Shown here: positions 50,648 to 59,694 of the stretch, piece by piece
How the letters are laid out: each line of letters begins with the position of its first letter
Position numbering within the stretch: the first letter of the stretch is position 1
Assembly: GCF_001593005.1 (NCBI RefSeq)
Contig: NZ_LQZQ01000049.1
Coordinates: forward strand, 124,001-188,000
Source of the DNA: Roseivirga ehrenbergii
GTDB taxonomy: Bacteria; Bacteroidota; Bacteroidia; Cytophagales; Cyclobacteriaceae
Length of the DNA: 64,000 nt
Direction: 5' to 3'
Program-made: the position numbers and the translations under genes
The notes under the pieces: model-generated
The model's database searches: none
Seen by the model: the letters and a program-made list of their open reading frames with translations, nothing else
Told to the model about the DNA's origin: nothing

Positions 50648-51103
50648 ATGCCACTACTTTCCCGAAAACAAAAAGTGAAAATGATCAATTGGTACCCTCC
50701 ATTTTTGGGGGCGGGTATTAAACTCACTTACTTGTCTGACGATTTTATGAAGGCCGAAGTGCAAATGAAACTACGCTGGTGGAACAAAAACCTGGTAGGA
50801 GTACATTTTGGAGGTTCTTTAGCTTCAATGTGCGATCCGTTTTATATGCTTTTACTGATGAACACCTTAGGGCGTGATTATATTGTTTGGGATAAAGCGG
50901 CCTCCATTCGATTTAAAAGACCTGGCAAAGGAACAGTGAAGTGCGTGTTTGAATTAAACGAACCACTTTTAGCCCAGATAAAGGAAGAGGTGACGGCTCT
51001 TGGTAAGAAAGATTATTACTTTGATCTAACAGTGACGGATGAAGAAGGAAATGTGGTTTGTGAGGTTCACAAAACAATTTATGTAAGGAAGAAAGAAGGC
51101 TAG
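50648..51103 (+). CDS. DUF4442 (hotdog-fold) protein, second copy
   Basis: 151 residues. The core reads W-Y-P-P-F-L-G-A-G-I-K-L-T-Y-L-S-D-D-F, W-W-N-K-N-L-V-G-V-H-F-G-G-S-L-A-S-M-C-D-P-F-Y and L-G-R-D-Y-I-V-W-D-K-A-A-S-I-R-F, typical of DUF4442/YiiD-like thioesterase-fold proteins. It is related to the protein at 44521-45030 only at fold level. It is divergent from the cyclophilin gene and convergent with the SDR gene. Substrate unknown. Confidence 0.82.
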   Translation: MPLLSRKQKVKMINWYPPFLGAGIKLTYLSDDFMKAEVQMKLRWWNKNLVGVHFGGSLASMCDPFYMLLLMNTLGRDYIVWDKAASIRFKRPGKGTVKCVFELNEPLLAQIKEEVTALGKKDYYFDLTVTDEEGNVVCEVHKTIYVRKKEG

Positions 51104-51129
51104 GTAAAACTTTTAAATATATCAATTCA

Positions 51130-52548
51130 TCAAGAGGTGCTTAACCGGTTTATCATTCCTTGAAAGATTAACCCGTGAAAGGGAAGCACCGAGAACCAGT
51201 ATAACCGACCAAACAAACCTAAGGGTCTGAAGGTGGCGGTTTGAACTAGTTTGTCTCCAATGATTCGGAATTCAAGCCATGCATCACCAGGTAATTTCAT
51301 TTCAGCATATAAAAGCAATCTTCCTTCTTCTTTATTCGCATACAAAACTCGCCAGAAGTCTAGTGCATCGCCAGCGTTTAAAGAGGTTTCAGAGGTGCGT
51401 CCTCTTCTTAAACCCACACCACCAGCAAGCTTGTCTAAGAACCCTCTGAACTTCCAAAGCCAGTTGCCATAATACCATCCGTTTTCCCCTCCAATACTCC
51501 AGATCTTATTAATGGAAGATGGTCGGTTTGTGAGCTTTTTCTCTCTAACATCTTTAAAACAGCCAAAAGTGGGGACTTCGAGAAAATCTGACAGCTTAAA
51601 CTCAAAATCACTACTTATAAAGGCATCTTTCCAACTGGATACTACTTCGTTTCTTTCGATTTTACTGAAGGCTCTTTTCAGCGACTCTTGGTAATTTAGC
51701 GGCTGTATTCCCAGTATTTTATTAATCTCATCATTCCGGCAAATCACTTCTACTTTCATGCTATTGACCAATGCCGTGGCAAGTTTGTAAGAGGTGGAGG
51801 TTACAAAATATAGCCAATAGGAGGAGAGTTTGGGTGTCATAACTGGGACAGTGAATACATATCGCTTCAGGTTGCGTATGCGGCCAAACTCAATGAGCAT
51901 TTCTTTATAGGAAAGTACATCAGGCCCTCCAATGTCAAAATCTCTGTTGAATGTTTTAGGGTTAAGGAGGGTTTGAGATAGAATCTTTATTACATCTGAA
52001 ATTCCAATAGGCTGACATTTGGTGTTGAGCCATTTGGGCGTAACCATAATGGGCAATTTCTCTACCAAATCCCTCATTATTTCAAACGAAGCACTTCCAG
52101 AACCAATGATAATTCCAGCCCTTAACGTGGTTAAGTTGTAATTTCCTTTTCCGAGTTCTGTTTCAACATTTTTTCTCGAAGAAAGGTGTTTCGATAAAGC
52201 TGATTCATTTACAATTCCGCTCAAATAGACTATATGAGCTGCCTGAGTTTTATTCAGTGCCTCTCTAAAATTCACGGCTGATTCTTTCTCTAACGATTCA
52301 TAGTCTGACGAAGTAGACATAGAATGAACTAAATAATATGCACCGTCAATATCTTTAGGAATAGCGTCTAAAGAAGCTTTGTCAAGTAAGTCAACCTGAA
52401 TAACTTCGATCTTCGATTTTAGTGATTCTGGAGGGGTAAATCTATTTACGTCTCTAACACAGCAGATAACTTGATGACCCGATTCAACTAATATGGGGAG
52501 AAGCCGTTTGCCGATGTATCCTGATGCGCCTGTGAGTAGTATTCTCAT
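51130..52548 (-). CDS. Extended SDR with C-terminal DUF2867 domain
   Basis: 472 residues. The N-terminal Rossmann motif T-G-A-S-G-Y-I-G-K-R-L marks an NAD(P)-binding NmrA/atypical SDR (1-about 300), with H-I-V-Y-L-S-G-I-V-N. From about 320, a DUF2867-type domain follows (W-S-I-G-G-E-N-G-W-Y-Y-G-N-W-L-W ... D-F-W-R-V-L, F-R-P-L-G-L-F-G-R-L-Y-W-F). The fusion of these domains is a known Bacteroidota and Actinobacteria arrangement. The reaction is not known; SDR-type oxidoreduction or a hydride-binding regulatory role are both possible. Confidence 0.85.
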   Translation of the reverse strand: MRILLTGASGYIGKRLLPILVESGHQVICCVRDVNRFTPPESLKSKIEVIQVDLLDKASLDAIPKDIDGAYYLVHSMSTSSDYESLEKESAVNFREALNKTQAAHIVYLSGIVNESALSKHLSSRKNVETELGKGNYNLTTLRAGIIIGSGSASFEIMRDLVEKLPIMVTPKWLNTKCQPIGISDVIKILSQTLLNPKTFNRDFDIGGPDVLSYKEMLIEFGRIRNLKRYVFTVPVMTPKLSSYWLYFVTSTSYKLATALVNSMKVEVICRNDEINKILGIQPLNYQESLKRAFSKIERNEVVSSWKDAFISSDFEFKLSDFLEVPTFGCFKDVREKKLTNRPSSINKIWSIGGENGWYYGNWLWKFRGFLDKLAGGVGLRRGRTSETSLNAGDALDFWRVLYANKEEGRLLLYAEMKLPGDAWLEFRIIGDKLVQTATFRPLGLFGRLYWFSVLPFHGLIFQGMINRLSTS

Positions 52549-52654
52549 GTACTTAATTAAACGCAGCGGTTTTATTTAACATCTGCTGACATATCAACCT
52601 GAAATGGTTGTTGGTTGTTGTGAAATCAATGAAATCTTTCAGAAGTGAGATGTC

Positions 52655-53236
52655 TTATCTCCCGAATTTCCTAAATGTCAGACTTATTCTTGGGTTTTTA
52701 TAGATTGGGTTTGTTGGTAAGCTATGTTCAAAATTTTCCTGACAGCCCTTATTCATTATCAATAAACTACCATGTTTTAGTGTGATTGCGCTTTCTGTCA
52801 AGGTTTCATTTTTTCTCAAATAAAATTGGCGTTCTTCTCCTAAACTTATTGCAGGTATTACAGAGGTATCCCCAAACGCAGGTTTGTCAGAATGATAATC
52901 TACCCCAGAATTTCCGTCAGGGTAGAAAATACAAACGCATGTTCTAAACTCCTGATTTGTGCGTTTTTCGATACGTTTTTTTATGGATTTCATCTGCTCA
53001 GACCAAGGCATAGTTTTCCCCCATGTAGATTCTGGGAATTGATTTGCTTCTAGAAGTTCTTGATCTATAAACATCATTTTTCCAAAACCAAATTTGAAAG
53101 AATCACCGCTAACAGTATCCATTTTCATCATGCTTGTGAGTTCACTATACCCTAATAAATGAGTGAACAACTCATTTGCTTCTTCTTCGGGCATAAAACC
53201 GTCATCATAGCTGATTACATCGTTGAATGGATTCAT
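52655..53236 (-). CDS. AlkB-like 2-oxoglutarate/Fe(II) dioxygenase
   Basis: 193 residues. The 2OG-Fe(II) fold is supported by V-D-Y-H-S-D-K-P-A-F-G (the H-x-D pair), F-E-H-S-L-P (distal His) and N-P-R-I-S-L-T-F-R (2OG-binding Arg) near the C-terminus, plus P-A-I-S-L-G-E-E-R-Q-F. These match the AlkB family, which repairs alkylated DNA or RNA by oxidative demethylation. Its exact class, repair or RNA modification, is not clear. It follows the TrmL gene on the same strand, with a 38-base gap. Confidence 0.88.
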   Translation of the reverse strand: MNPFNDVISYDDGFMPEEEANELFTHLLGYSELTSMMKMDTVSGDSFKFGFGKMMFIDQELLEANQFPESTWGKTMPWSEQMKSIKKRIEKRTNQEFRTCVCIFYPDGNSGVDYHSDKPAFGDTSVIPAISLGEERQFYLRKNETLTESAITLKHGSLLIMNKGCQENFEHSLPTNPIYKNPRISLTFRKFGR

Positions 53237-53274
53237 ATTATAAGCTTTCTGTGTATACAGTTTAGGTTTATCCT

Positions 53275-53733
53275 TTAATGCATTCTTAAATTTCTGATGC
53301 CTTCATAAACCACAATACTCACTGCGTTGGCTAAATTTAAACTTCGAATATGAGGACTATAAATAGGAATACTGAATACTGAATTAGTGTTTTCCGAAAC
53401 TATACTTTCTGGCAAACCACTTGATTCTTTTCCAAAAATTAAGAACATATTGTCCTTGTAATCTATTTCGCAGTAATCTTGAGTACCATGGCTTGAAAAA
53501 TATACAAAATCTCCCCCTTTATTTCTTGCATAGAAATCGTCAATGCTTTCATAAATGAAGAGAGAAACGTGCTTCCAGTAATCTAATCCAGCCCTTTTTA
53601 CTCGCTTATCATTCAGTTCGAAACCAAATGGTTTTACCAAATGTAATTTAGAGCCAGAGGCCAAACTTAGCCGGCCTATATTTCCTGTATTCGTGGGTAT
53701 TTCTGGTTCAATCAATACAATATTGAATCCCAT
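53275..53733 (-). CDS. trmL: tRNA (cytidine/uridine-2'-O-)-methyltransferase TrmL-like
   Basis: 152 residues from the ATG at 53733 (M-G-F-N-I-V-L-I-E-P-E-I-P-T-N-T-G-N-I-G-R), the expected N-terminus; an upstream in-frame ATG at 53760 would add nine residues. The SPOUT knot motifs are visible: N-T-G-N-I-G-R, L-I-F-G-K-E-S-S-G-L-P, and I-P-I-Y-S-P-H-I-R-S-L-N-L-A-N-A-V-S-I. It methylates the ribose at position 34 of certain tRNAs. It is upstream of the AlkB gene on the same strand, and the pairing of a tRNA methylase with an AlkB protein may be functional, but this is a guess. Confidence 0.9.
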   Translation of the reverse strand: MGFNIVLIEPEIPTNTGNIGRLSLASGSKLHLVKPFGFELNDKRVKRAGLDYWKHVSLFIYESIDDFYARNKGGDFVYFSSHGTQDYCEIDYKDNMFLIFGKESSGLPESIVSENTNSVFSIPIYSPHIRSLNLANAVSIVVYEGIRNLRMH

Positions 53734-53808
53734 GCTTTTTATTTTTTTGTAAGTAATCAATACGTTTTTGGTAAGAAATGGAAGTAAGTACCAAGCTTGG
53801 TTGTATCC

Positions 53809-54645
53809 TTATTCTTTTTCCAGTTTGAGACCCCAATTGGAAATGGATTCTATTAACGCATAAGCCGTCCAATCAAATTTAAGCGGAGTGATGGTGACAT
53901 AACCGTTTTGATAAGCATAAGTGTCGGTTTGCTCATTCAGTGATCGTACAAGCCCTATTTTTTGGTTGTAGACCATTTTGTTATCTGTTTCACTTTTCAA
54001 TTCATAATTTCCCATATCTAAATAAGCGTCTCCCATAGGTTTAACCAAAATGCCTTTAAGTTCACCAGCAGGAATGTTAATCGAGAGGACAACCCCTTTT
54101 GGAGCATCCTCCTTTTGGTATTTGGCCACCAGTTGTGCAATAAAGCGGGAAGTAGCTTCTGTGTTTACTCCACGGCTTTCTTGCGATACGGCAATGGCGG
54201 GAATTCCATGATAAAGCCCCTCCATGGCTGCACCTATGGTGCCAGACAGGTGAGAGACATCTCCCACATTGGAGCCTCGGTTAATGCCAGAGATTACAAG
54301 GTCGAATGGTTTGTCTCTACCTAACACCCGAATACCAAACCTGACAGCATCGGCAGGTTTTCCACTGACCGCATAGCCAAGGAATTGCTCTCCTTTAAAT
54401 ATTTTTTCAACTTCTAAAGGACCACTATTAGTCGACTGACTACTTCCAGATTGGTTTTCGGCAGGAGCGGCAATTACAACTTCTACATTGGGGAGTTTCT
54501 CAATCTCGGTTTTCAATGTGCTGATCAGCGGTGATTGAATTCCATCGTCATTCGAGATAAGAATTCTATAAGTTTGACCAATCCCAACTTTGGTTAGGCA
54601 AAGTAGAAGCAGCAGGGTAGGGATTAAATTTCTAAGGAGTTTCAT
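53809..54645 (-). CDS. surE: SurE-family 5'/3'-nucleotidase with a signal peptide
   Basis: 278 residues. Residues 1-23 form a signal peptide (M-K-L-L-R-N-L-I-P-T, a leucine run, G-I-G-Q), unlike the cytosolic SurE of most bacteria. The mature part has the SurE metal site S-N-D-D-G at 31-35, A-P-A-E-N-Q-S-G-S-S, and G-I-N-R-G-S-N-V-G with the further metal-binding Asn, then S-G-T-I-G-A-A-M-E-G. It should hydrolyse nucleoside monophosphates, here in the periplasm. It is separate from TrmL by 75 bases. Confidence 0.88.
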   Translation of the reverse strand: MKLLRNLIPTLLLLLCLTKVGIGQTYRILISNDDGIQSPLISTLKTEIEKLPNVEVVIAAPAENQSGSSQSTNSGPLEVEKIFKGEQFLGYAVSGKPADAVRFGIRVLGRDKPFDLVISGINRGSNVGDVSHLSGTIGAAMEGLYHGIPAIAVSQESRGVNTEATSRFIAQLVAKYQKEDAPKGVVLSINIPAGELKGILVKPMGDAYLDMGNYELKSETDNKMVYNQKIGLVRSLNEQTDTYAYQNGYVTITPLKFDWTAYALIESISNWGLKLEKE

Positions 54646-54751
54646 AGTCTTTCGGACAGCTAATTCTTTGTAAGATAACTTAAATAATACTTCACTATTG
54701 ATTGCGAGTCATAATACTGATAATCAGTGTACTATCTTATGTGTTGTATTG

Positions 54752-54778
54752 AAAAAAGGGAGGCTTTTATTACCTCCC
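54752..54778 (-). terminator. Terminator of the large PLP enzyme gene
   Basis: GGGAGG (54758-54763) and CCTCCC (54773-54778) form the stem; on the minus strand TTTTTTC follows. It lies 7 bases after the stop at 54785. Confidence 0.7.
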
Positions 54779-54784
54779 AATTTT

Positions 54785-56626
54785 TTAGATGCTATCTACA
54801 AACTCTTTAAACACTTTTTTATGGAGTTCAAGATCCATATTAGCAGAAAGTGCTACTCGAGCAATATAATCCTTGTCGCCTTCTTTGGTTGTTCCTTGGG
54901 TGGAAGTTGCAGGGATTGTCCAGTAACAACCTTTTAGCTGGCCATAACTTACACAGTATTTACTCTCATTTGGAATTTCTGTAATCATCAAGTCGATTAA
55001 CTTATGATTCAAGGCCCTTTTATAAGCTTCTTTTTCTTCAGCAGTATTCCCTTTGGTAGGAAGGTCTAATGAAAATACAGATGGCATAAAGCCTTGTTCA
55101 GCCAATTCTTCAGACACAAAGTTGATTTTTGCAGTAGGCAGCGTTTCGTGAATGAAGTTTACAAACTCACGTGTATTCTTATAAGCATCAATAATTCTCT
55201 GGTTCATTGAAGGCAATTGCTTTGCTAAGATTTCATATTGAAGGTCTGTAGCTTCGTTATCGCAAAGTATTAGGTGTTTTTCTATGTGCCCCATCAAGGC
55301 CGCAGTTTTGTTATTTCCAACCACGTAACCTGCGGTACATTTTCCACCACTAGGAAACTTAGACCCACTGGCATAGGAAATGGCTTTCATGGTTGAGAGT
55401 ATTTCGCCCTCGCCTAAAAAGTGGAAATTAGGGCAAAAGGTTTGGTCTAAAACGAAGACTGAATCGATGGCGTCTGTTCCATTGCTAGTTTTACGCACTT
55501 TGCTTAAAACACCTTTTAATGCCTGAAGGTCGGGAACTTCAACCCTAGGGTTGGTCGGAATTTCAGCAATAATGTACGGAATGGCATCTTCCTGAGCAAT
55601 TTTGTCCAATACGGAATCGATGCTTCGCACCATGTCATTATCTCCATCCACGAGTAAATCCACTACTTCTACATTATCTAGGCAAGCTGCAACGCGTCTG
55701 GCTTGGTCGTTGGTACCACCATAGCAATTTGGAGGCACTACAAACTTGATGGCCTTTCCTTTATGGTTTTCAAGCGCGTCATGAACGAGCCCCATCATAA
55801 TGGCATATTGCATAGAAAGCCCACTAGACGCTACGAGCGGTTTTATGGTTGTGCCGGTAATGTTCTTCAGTAAATTTAAAACCGATTGTTTGTCTGTTTC
55901 TACATTACTTTTCGGAATGTTGAAAGAAGATTGCTCCACTAGTGCCCTTAAAGCCACAAGGCAATTGGCAGGCGTCATCGCAATAGTTTCTCTTCTTCTT
56001 ACATGCTGAATTTCAGAGATGTAGTTTTCATTCTTTACATCTGCTAATATTACACTTCCTAATTGACCGTGAAGGTTTACTACAAAGTCAATATTCGGGT
56101 TAAAATCAATTGCAGAAATTTCATTTTGCTCAGAAATGAAAACGGTACTGCCATCAAAGGCGGAAACTTCTGAAGCCTTTTCTACTTTATTCAATTCAAA
56201 CTGATAACCGTAGACACTTTTTAGTAACTCGGTATCGAAGTAAGTGGGTAATTCGCCCGTATAACTGATTTGGGTGTTTTTATGAGCCAGTAAGTTCTTT
56301 CTTAAAATGGCCAAAATAGGAGCCGTTTTCGAAGAAAAACTAATTACATTTTGTGGTTTTAAGTTATTCAAATGCGCTATTACCCATTCTAATACACAAG
56401 ATAGGGGATGACCTAATCGTATATAATCATATGCCGTTGGTAATGCATTTAATGCCGAAGTTGAAGCATCACCACTTTTAAATAGGGCTTCAAACTGCTC
56501 TAAAAATTGAGTTTTAGCCTTTGATTCATCATAAATATCCAGTCGATGGGTAGTTAACTTTAGCCAATCTGCTGGCATATTTTTTAATACCTCTTTAATA
56601 TAATTTAGCGTTTTACTGCCTTCCAT
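54785..56626 (-). CDS. Large PLP-dependent enzyme of the Cys/Met-metabolism class
   Basis: 613 residues from the ATG at 56626 (M-E-G-S-K-T-L-N-Y-I); an ATG at 56659 is the alternative. Residues about 220-550 resemble the gamma-lyase/synthase (Cys/Met metabolism) fold, with V-V-P-P-N-C-Y-G-G-T-N-D-Q, E-I-P-T-N-P-R-V-E-V-P-D and S-Y-A-S-G-S-K-F-P-S-G-G-K, where the Lys near 422 would carry PLP. The fold usually takes about 390 residues; this protein has an extra 200-residue N-terminal part of unknown role. The closest assignable reaction is a gamma-elimination or replacement on a sulfur amino acid; not certain. Confidence 0.75.
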   Translation of the reverse strand: MEGSKTLNYIKEVLKNMPADWLKLTTHRLDIYDESKAKTQFLEQFEALFKSGDASTSALNALPTAYDYIRLGHPLSCVLEWVIAHLNNLKPQNVISFSSKTAPILAILRKNLLAHKNTQISYTGELPTYFDTELLKSVYGYQFELNKVEKASEVSAFDGSTVFISEQNEISAIDFNPNIDFVVNLHGQLGSVILADVKNENYISEIQHVRRRETIAMTPANCLVALRALVEQSSFNIPKSNVETDKQSVLNLLKNITGTTIKPLVASSGLSMQYAIMMGLVHDALENHKGKAIKFVVPPNCYGGTNDQARRVAACLDNVEVVDLLVDGDNDMVRSIDSVLDKIAQEDAIPYIIAEIPTNPRVEVPDLQALKGVLSKVRKTSNGTDAIDSVFVLDQTFCPNFHFLGEGEILSTMKAISYASGSKFPSGGKCTAGYVVGNNKTAALMGHIEKHLILCDNEATDLQYEILAKQLPSMNQRIIDAYKNTREFVNFIHETLPTAKINFVSEELAEQGFMPSVFSLDLPTKGNTAEEKEAYKRALNHKLIDLMITEIPNESKYCVSYGQLKGCYWTIPATSTQGTTKEGDKDYIARVALSANMDLELHKKVFKEFVDSI

Positions 56627-56712
56627 AATTTGAAAATTAGATAGGCCGCTATAATACATCAATTCGCTTTATTATGTAAATCTTAGTGCAGGTTTTGTGT
56701 TTACTATGGCTT

Positions 56713-56720
56713 CAAAAATA
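56713..56720 (-). promoter_or_regulatory. -7 box upstream of the large PLP gene
   Basis: TATTTTTG on the minus strand (complement of 56713-56720) fits TAnnTTTG. A TTG (complement of 56744-56746) lies 23 bases upstream, further than the usual 19. The start codon is 54-87 bases downstream, depending on the ATG used. Confidence 0.3.
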
Positions 56721-56750
56721 GACTTGCTTTTTAATCGGGTATGCAAAGCA

Positions 56751-57788
56751 TTACTGGTTTGTTCCGCGCTTTACGATCTTAACAATGCGGTTGTAAATTA
56801 TGTCAGCCAAATTCCAGTTGTATAATTTGGGGTCTGTTGTATTTGTAAACTGAATAATCACCGTGTCGATGTCTTTATTGTATTTTGCAATGCTTTGATA
56901 TCCAGGTACCCAGCCCTTGTGTTCATACTCATAAATTGACGAATAGATTTCCTGTTCTCCTTCATCGAATAGTGATCCATCGTTCAATGCCCTTATAAAA
57001 ATGCCCACATCCTCTGCCGATGCCAACATTCCTTGGTTATCGGTTTTTAAATCATAAGGGTGCCCAACATGATAGCCACTCATTACATTTTCTATATTGA
57101 CATCATTAATGGAAGCAAATGTGTTTTTTAACTGAAGTCGATTAAGAATTTCTTCCTGAATGAACTGAAAATGAGGGTAGCCCAACACTTTATCCATAAT
57201 TTCGGTGAGCAATAGGTAATTGGTATTGCTGTATTCATAGTCGGTGTCGGGTTTGAAATTTGCGGGTTTATCCAGCACTAAATCTAGATTTTCCTTATTG
57301 CTTTCTTTTGGAGCCGCCCAATAATCCGGGGTGTCGGTATAATTCGGAATTCCACTTCGATGCTGCACCATCATTCTCAGGGTAATCGCATCGGCATTTT
57401 CAATTCTTCCATTGAGTTCTGGAAGGTAGTCTGCTAATGTTTTATCCAGCGACAAGCGGCCATCAGCAGTAAGTTTTGTTACCGATACAGCAGTGTATAA
57501 TTTGTTAATGCTAGCTAGTTTGAATAAAGCTTGTGGGTAGGCCGGTATTTTCTTTTCACGGTCGTGCCAGCCAGCGGCATAAAATGCGGGTGCTTTTCCG
57601 GCTTCGTCTACATAAACGATAATCCCTTCAAATCCATGATCAAGGGCTTCGTTGGCTTGGTCTTGTACACTATTTGGAAGAGGTAGTATCCAAGCCCATA
57701 CTAAAATCCAAGGCACAAAAAACAACGATCCTATGCTGGCTAGAATGAGGATTATTTTAAAAAGTCGTTTGGTTTCTTTTTTTTTCAT
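56751..57788 (-). CDS. Class C beta-lactamase-like serine hydrolase, membrane-anchored
   Basis: 345 residues from the ATG at 57788 (M-K-K-K-E-T-K-R-L-F-K-I). A signal anchor (about 9-36) tethers it to the membrane. Beta-lactamase/PBP4-like motifs are present: S93-I-N-K96 as S-x-x-K, Y186-S-N188 as Y-x-N, and a third motif not clearly visible. It could be a D,D-carboxypeptidase, esterase or a beta-lactamase; sequence alone does not decide. The gene is followed by only short spacing to the next genes on the strand. Confidence 0.85.
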   Translation of the reverse strand: MKKKETKRLFKIILILASIGSLFFVPWILVWAWILPLPNSVQDQANEALDHGFEGIIVYVDEAGKAPAFYAAGWHDREKKIPAYPQALFKLASINKLYTAVSVTKLTADGRLSLDKTLADYLPELNGRIENADAITLRMMVQHRSGIPNYTDTPDYWAAPKESNKENLDLVLDKPANFKPDTDYEYSNTNYLLLTEIMDKVLGYPHFQFIQEEILNRLQLKNTFASINDVNIENVMSGYHVGHPYDLKTDNQGMLASAEDVGIFIRALNDGSLFDEGEQEIYSSIYEYEHKGWVPGYQSIAKYNKDIDTVIIQFTNTTDPKLYNWNLADIIYNRIVKIVKRGTNQ

Positions 57789-57814
57789 GTAATCACAGAG
57801 CAAAGAGAGTTAGG

Positions 57815-58042
57815 TTAATACTGATTGTTAGCCTCAGTCTTTTTCCTTCTCCAAAAGAAAAAATAAGCAAGAATTAGGGGGAAGAAAGTAAAGAATTTAA
57901 AGCCATTGGTAATGGCACTATAAATGAAAATGCCGATCAATAAGCCGATCATAAAGGCAGTCGTAATCCTTTCCGATTTTAACTTTTTTTGCTTCTGAAT
58001 TAATTCCTCTTCAGTTGAGGCTGTTTGTTGTTCTTGTTTCAT
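57815..58042 (-). CDS. Small two-helix membrane protein (hypothetical)
   Basis: 75 residues: a charged N-terminus with many Gln/Lys/Glu (about 1-26), two membrane helices (about 29-46 and 49-64), and a basic tail F-F-W-R-R-K-K. No known domain. It lies between the DUF808 gene (14 bases upstream) and the serine hydrolase gene (27 bases downstream), so co-transcription is likely. Confidence 0.6.
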   Translation of the reverse strand: MKQEQQTASTEEELIQKQKKLKSERITTAFMIGLLIGIFIYSAITNGFKFFTFFPLILAYFFFWRRKKTEANNQY

Positions 58043-58055
58043 AATTATGACTGTT

Positions 58056-58931
58056 CTACTTTTTTCCTCTTTTGAAAACTTTAGACAGGCCTTTAAAAAG
58101 CGTCAAGGCTATAATACCTACAATCAAGCCAACGATAAACTCACCCAATATTCCGGGTAGAGCATGTACAAGTTCATGTATAAAATGAATGTTGTGAACA
58201 TATATTCCTCCGGCCACTAAAATCATGGCGATGGTCCCCACAACGGTTAATACTCTGATCAAAACAGGCAAAGTCTTTATTAGGGCAGTGCCTATACTTT
58301 TTGATGCACCAGCTTGATTGCCGCTCTTTGCAATCAGCTTATAGCCTATATCATCCATTCTTACCAGTAATGCTACTAAGCCGTAAACACCAATAGTGGC
58401 CAGTATAGCGATAACCGTTACTACAATAATTTGAACATTGATGGGTTCCTCAACCACTGAGCTTAACGCTATTATAACTATCTCTACTGAAAGGATAAAA
58501 TCTACAATAATGGCAGATTTAATTTTTTTAGCTTCTCGGGCTAGTACTTCTGCTTTCGATGGTTTTATCAAGTCAACAGCTTGCTTGGTATGGTTTCTAT
58601 GGAATAGGTAGTGATATATTTTTTCGGCACCCTCAAAAGCCAAATACATACCGCCAATTAATAGAATGGGGACAATTGCTTCAGGAAGATAAGCGCTCAA
58701 TAGAAAAGCAATAGGCAGAATTATGAGCTTATTTAGAAAAGAACCCTTGGTTATTTTCCATAAAACCGGCAATTCTCTAGAGGAAACAAAACCCGAGGCC
58801 TTTTCGGCATTTACGGCCAAGTCATCTGCCAGTAAGCCGGCTGTTTTCTTGGTTGCCACTTTGGTCATCACTGCTACATCATCCATGAGCACTGCAATGT
58901 CATCGAATAGCGCAAAAAATCCTGAAGCCAT
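58056..58931 (-). CDS. DUF808-family (YedI-like) membrane protein
   Basis: 291 residues. The N-terminal motif F-F-A-L-F-D-D-I-A-V-L-M-D-D-V-A-V-M-T-K-V-A-T-K-K-T-A-G is diagnostic for the DUF808/YedI family, and D-D-L-A-V-N-A-E-K-A-S-G-F continues it. Six to eight membrane helices follow. Function unknown; some relatives may be transporters. It is the first gene of a likely three-gene unit with the small membrane protein and the serine hydrolase. Confidence 0.88.
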   Translation of the reverse strand: MASGFFALFDDIAVLMDDVAVMTKVATKKTAGLLADDLAVNAEKASGFVSSRELPVLWKITKGSFLNKLIILPIAFLLSAYLPEAIVPILLIGGMYLAFEGAEKIYHYLFHRNHTKQAVDLIKPSKAEVLAREAKKIKSAIIVDFILSVEIVIIALSSVVEEPINVQIIVVTVIAILATIGVYGLVALLVRMDDIGYKLIAKSGNQAGASKSIGTALIKTLPVLIRVLTVVGTIAMILVAGGIYVHNIHFIHELVHALPGILGEFIVGLIVGIIALTLFKGLSKVFKRGKK

Positions 58932-59027
58932 ATTATGTATTATCTGTTTTGAATAGGTTGAATTCCTCTACTTTAGAAATGTGAGATAAATCTAGTGAAA
59001 CTGTGCAACGGCTACAACTTTCAGGTG

Positions 59028-59178
59028 CAGTCTCTTTTCTTTCCCTGAGCCTGCTTCCGCAGACAAGGTACGGAGGTTCTAAAGCCTTAATGTTAGAGAT
59101 TGGTGCTAAGTTATGTCAGTTCGAAACTGATTTGTCTTACATCCTCGGTACAATCGAAGATGAGTAGGAGTGGGTTGG
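59028..59178 (+). repeat. Composite intergenic repeat, copy A
   Basis: TCTCTTTTCTTTCCCTGAGC, a variable middle, then GGTTCTAAAGCCTTAATGTT, ACTTGTCTTAC-like and GATGAG...GGTTGG. The same block order occurs at 61600-61745 and partly at 62402-62476 and 63977-64000. Confidence 0.6.
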
Positions 59179-59196
59179 TCTTCACAGACGTAAAGT

Positions 59197-59412
59197 CTAT
59201 TTACTTTCTAATCTCTTTTTACGACCCATCGTTAGGTAAAGGATTGATCCCAGCATGGGTACAAAAATCACGACAAGAACCCATATAAGTTTGTCGCTGC
59301 CGTTAAACTGATGCTTCAAAATGCTCACCAGACATAGAATAGGCAAGAGTACGGCAAGCAATATGACAGATTGATACAAAATCAAACCAATACCTGGTGA
59401 TATTAAATCCAT
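59197..59412 (-). CDS. PLDc_N-domain small membrane protein
   Basis: 71 residues: two membrane helices (about 9-31 and 40-60) with the phospholipase-D-nuclease N-terminal (PLDc_N) motif, L-I-W-V-L-V-V-I-F-V-P-M-L-G-S-I-L-Y-L. The domain usually precedes cardiolipin synthases, but here it stands alone. Function unknown. The gene stands between repeat copies. Confidence 0.8.
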   Translation of the reverse strand: MDLISPGIGLILYQSVILLAVLLPILCLVSILKHQFNGSDKLIWVLVVIFVPMLGSILYLTMGRKKRLESK

Positions 59413-59550
59413 ATTTTTCTTTTTTAAAATGAAATATAACCTTATTCATCAGTCACAAACACAAAGTATAGCCATGAATATACTGATTTTAAAGACGTAT
59501 ATAAAATAGATTTATCTTGAACCTCTGATACAATCAAGGAGCGCTAGATC

Positions 59551-59662
59551 AAACCGTTGAAACAGTAAATGGAATATTTTGCTTTATAGCCCACGGTTTA
59601 AACCGTGGGCTATATTAATGCATGATTTGAGGAATGGTTTTAACCATTTTAATTGGGCTTTT
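59551..59662 (+). repeat. Triple-hairpin repeat, copy A
   Basis: Three stems: a degenerate AACCGTT-GA-AACAGTA arm pair, a perfect 28-bp palindrome (59586-59613, half-site ATAGCCCACGGTTT), and AATGGTT-TT-AACCATT (59634-59649). Copies B and C are at 61385-61498 and 62480-62593, all in the same orientation. Confidence 0.85.
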
Positions 59663-59694
59663 AGTCCACAAAAATCTAAGGATGTAGATGACTG

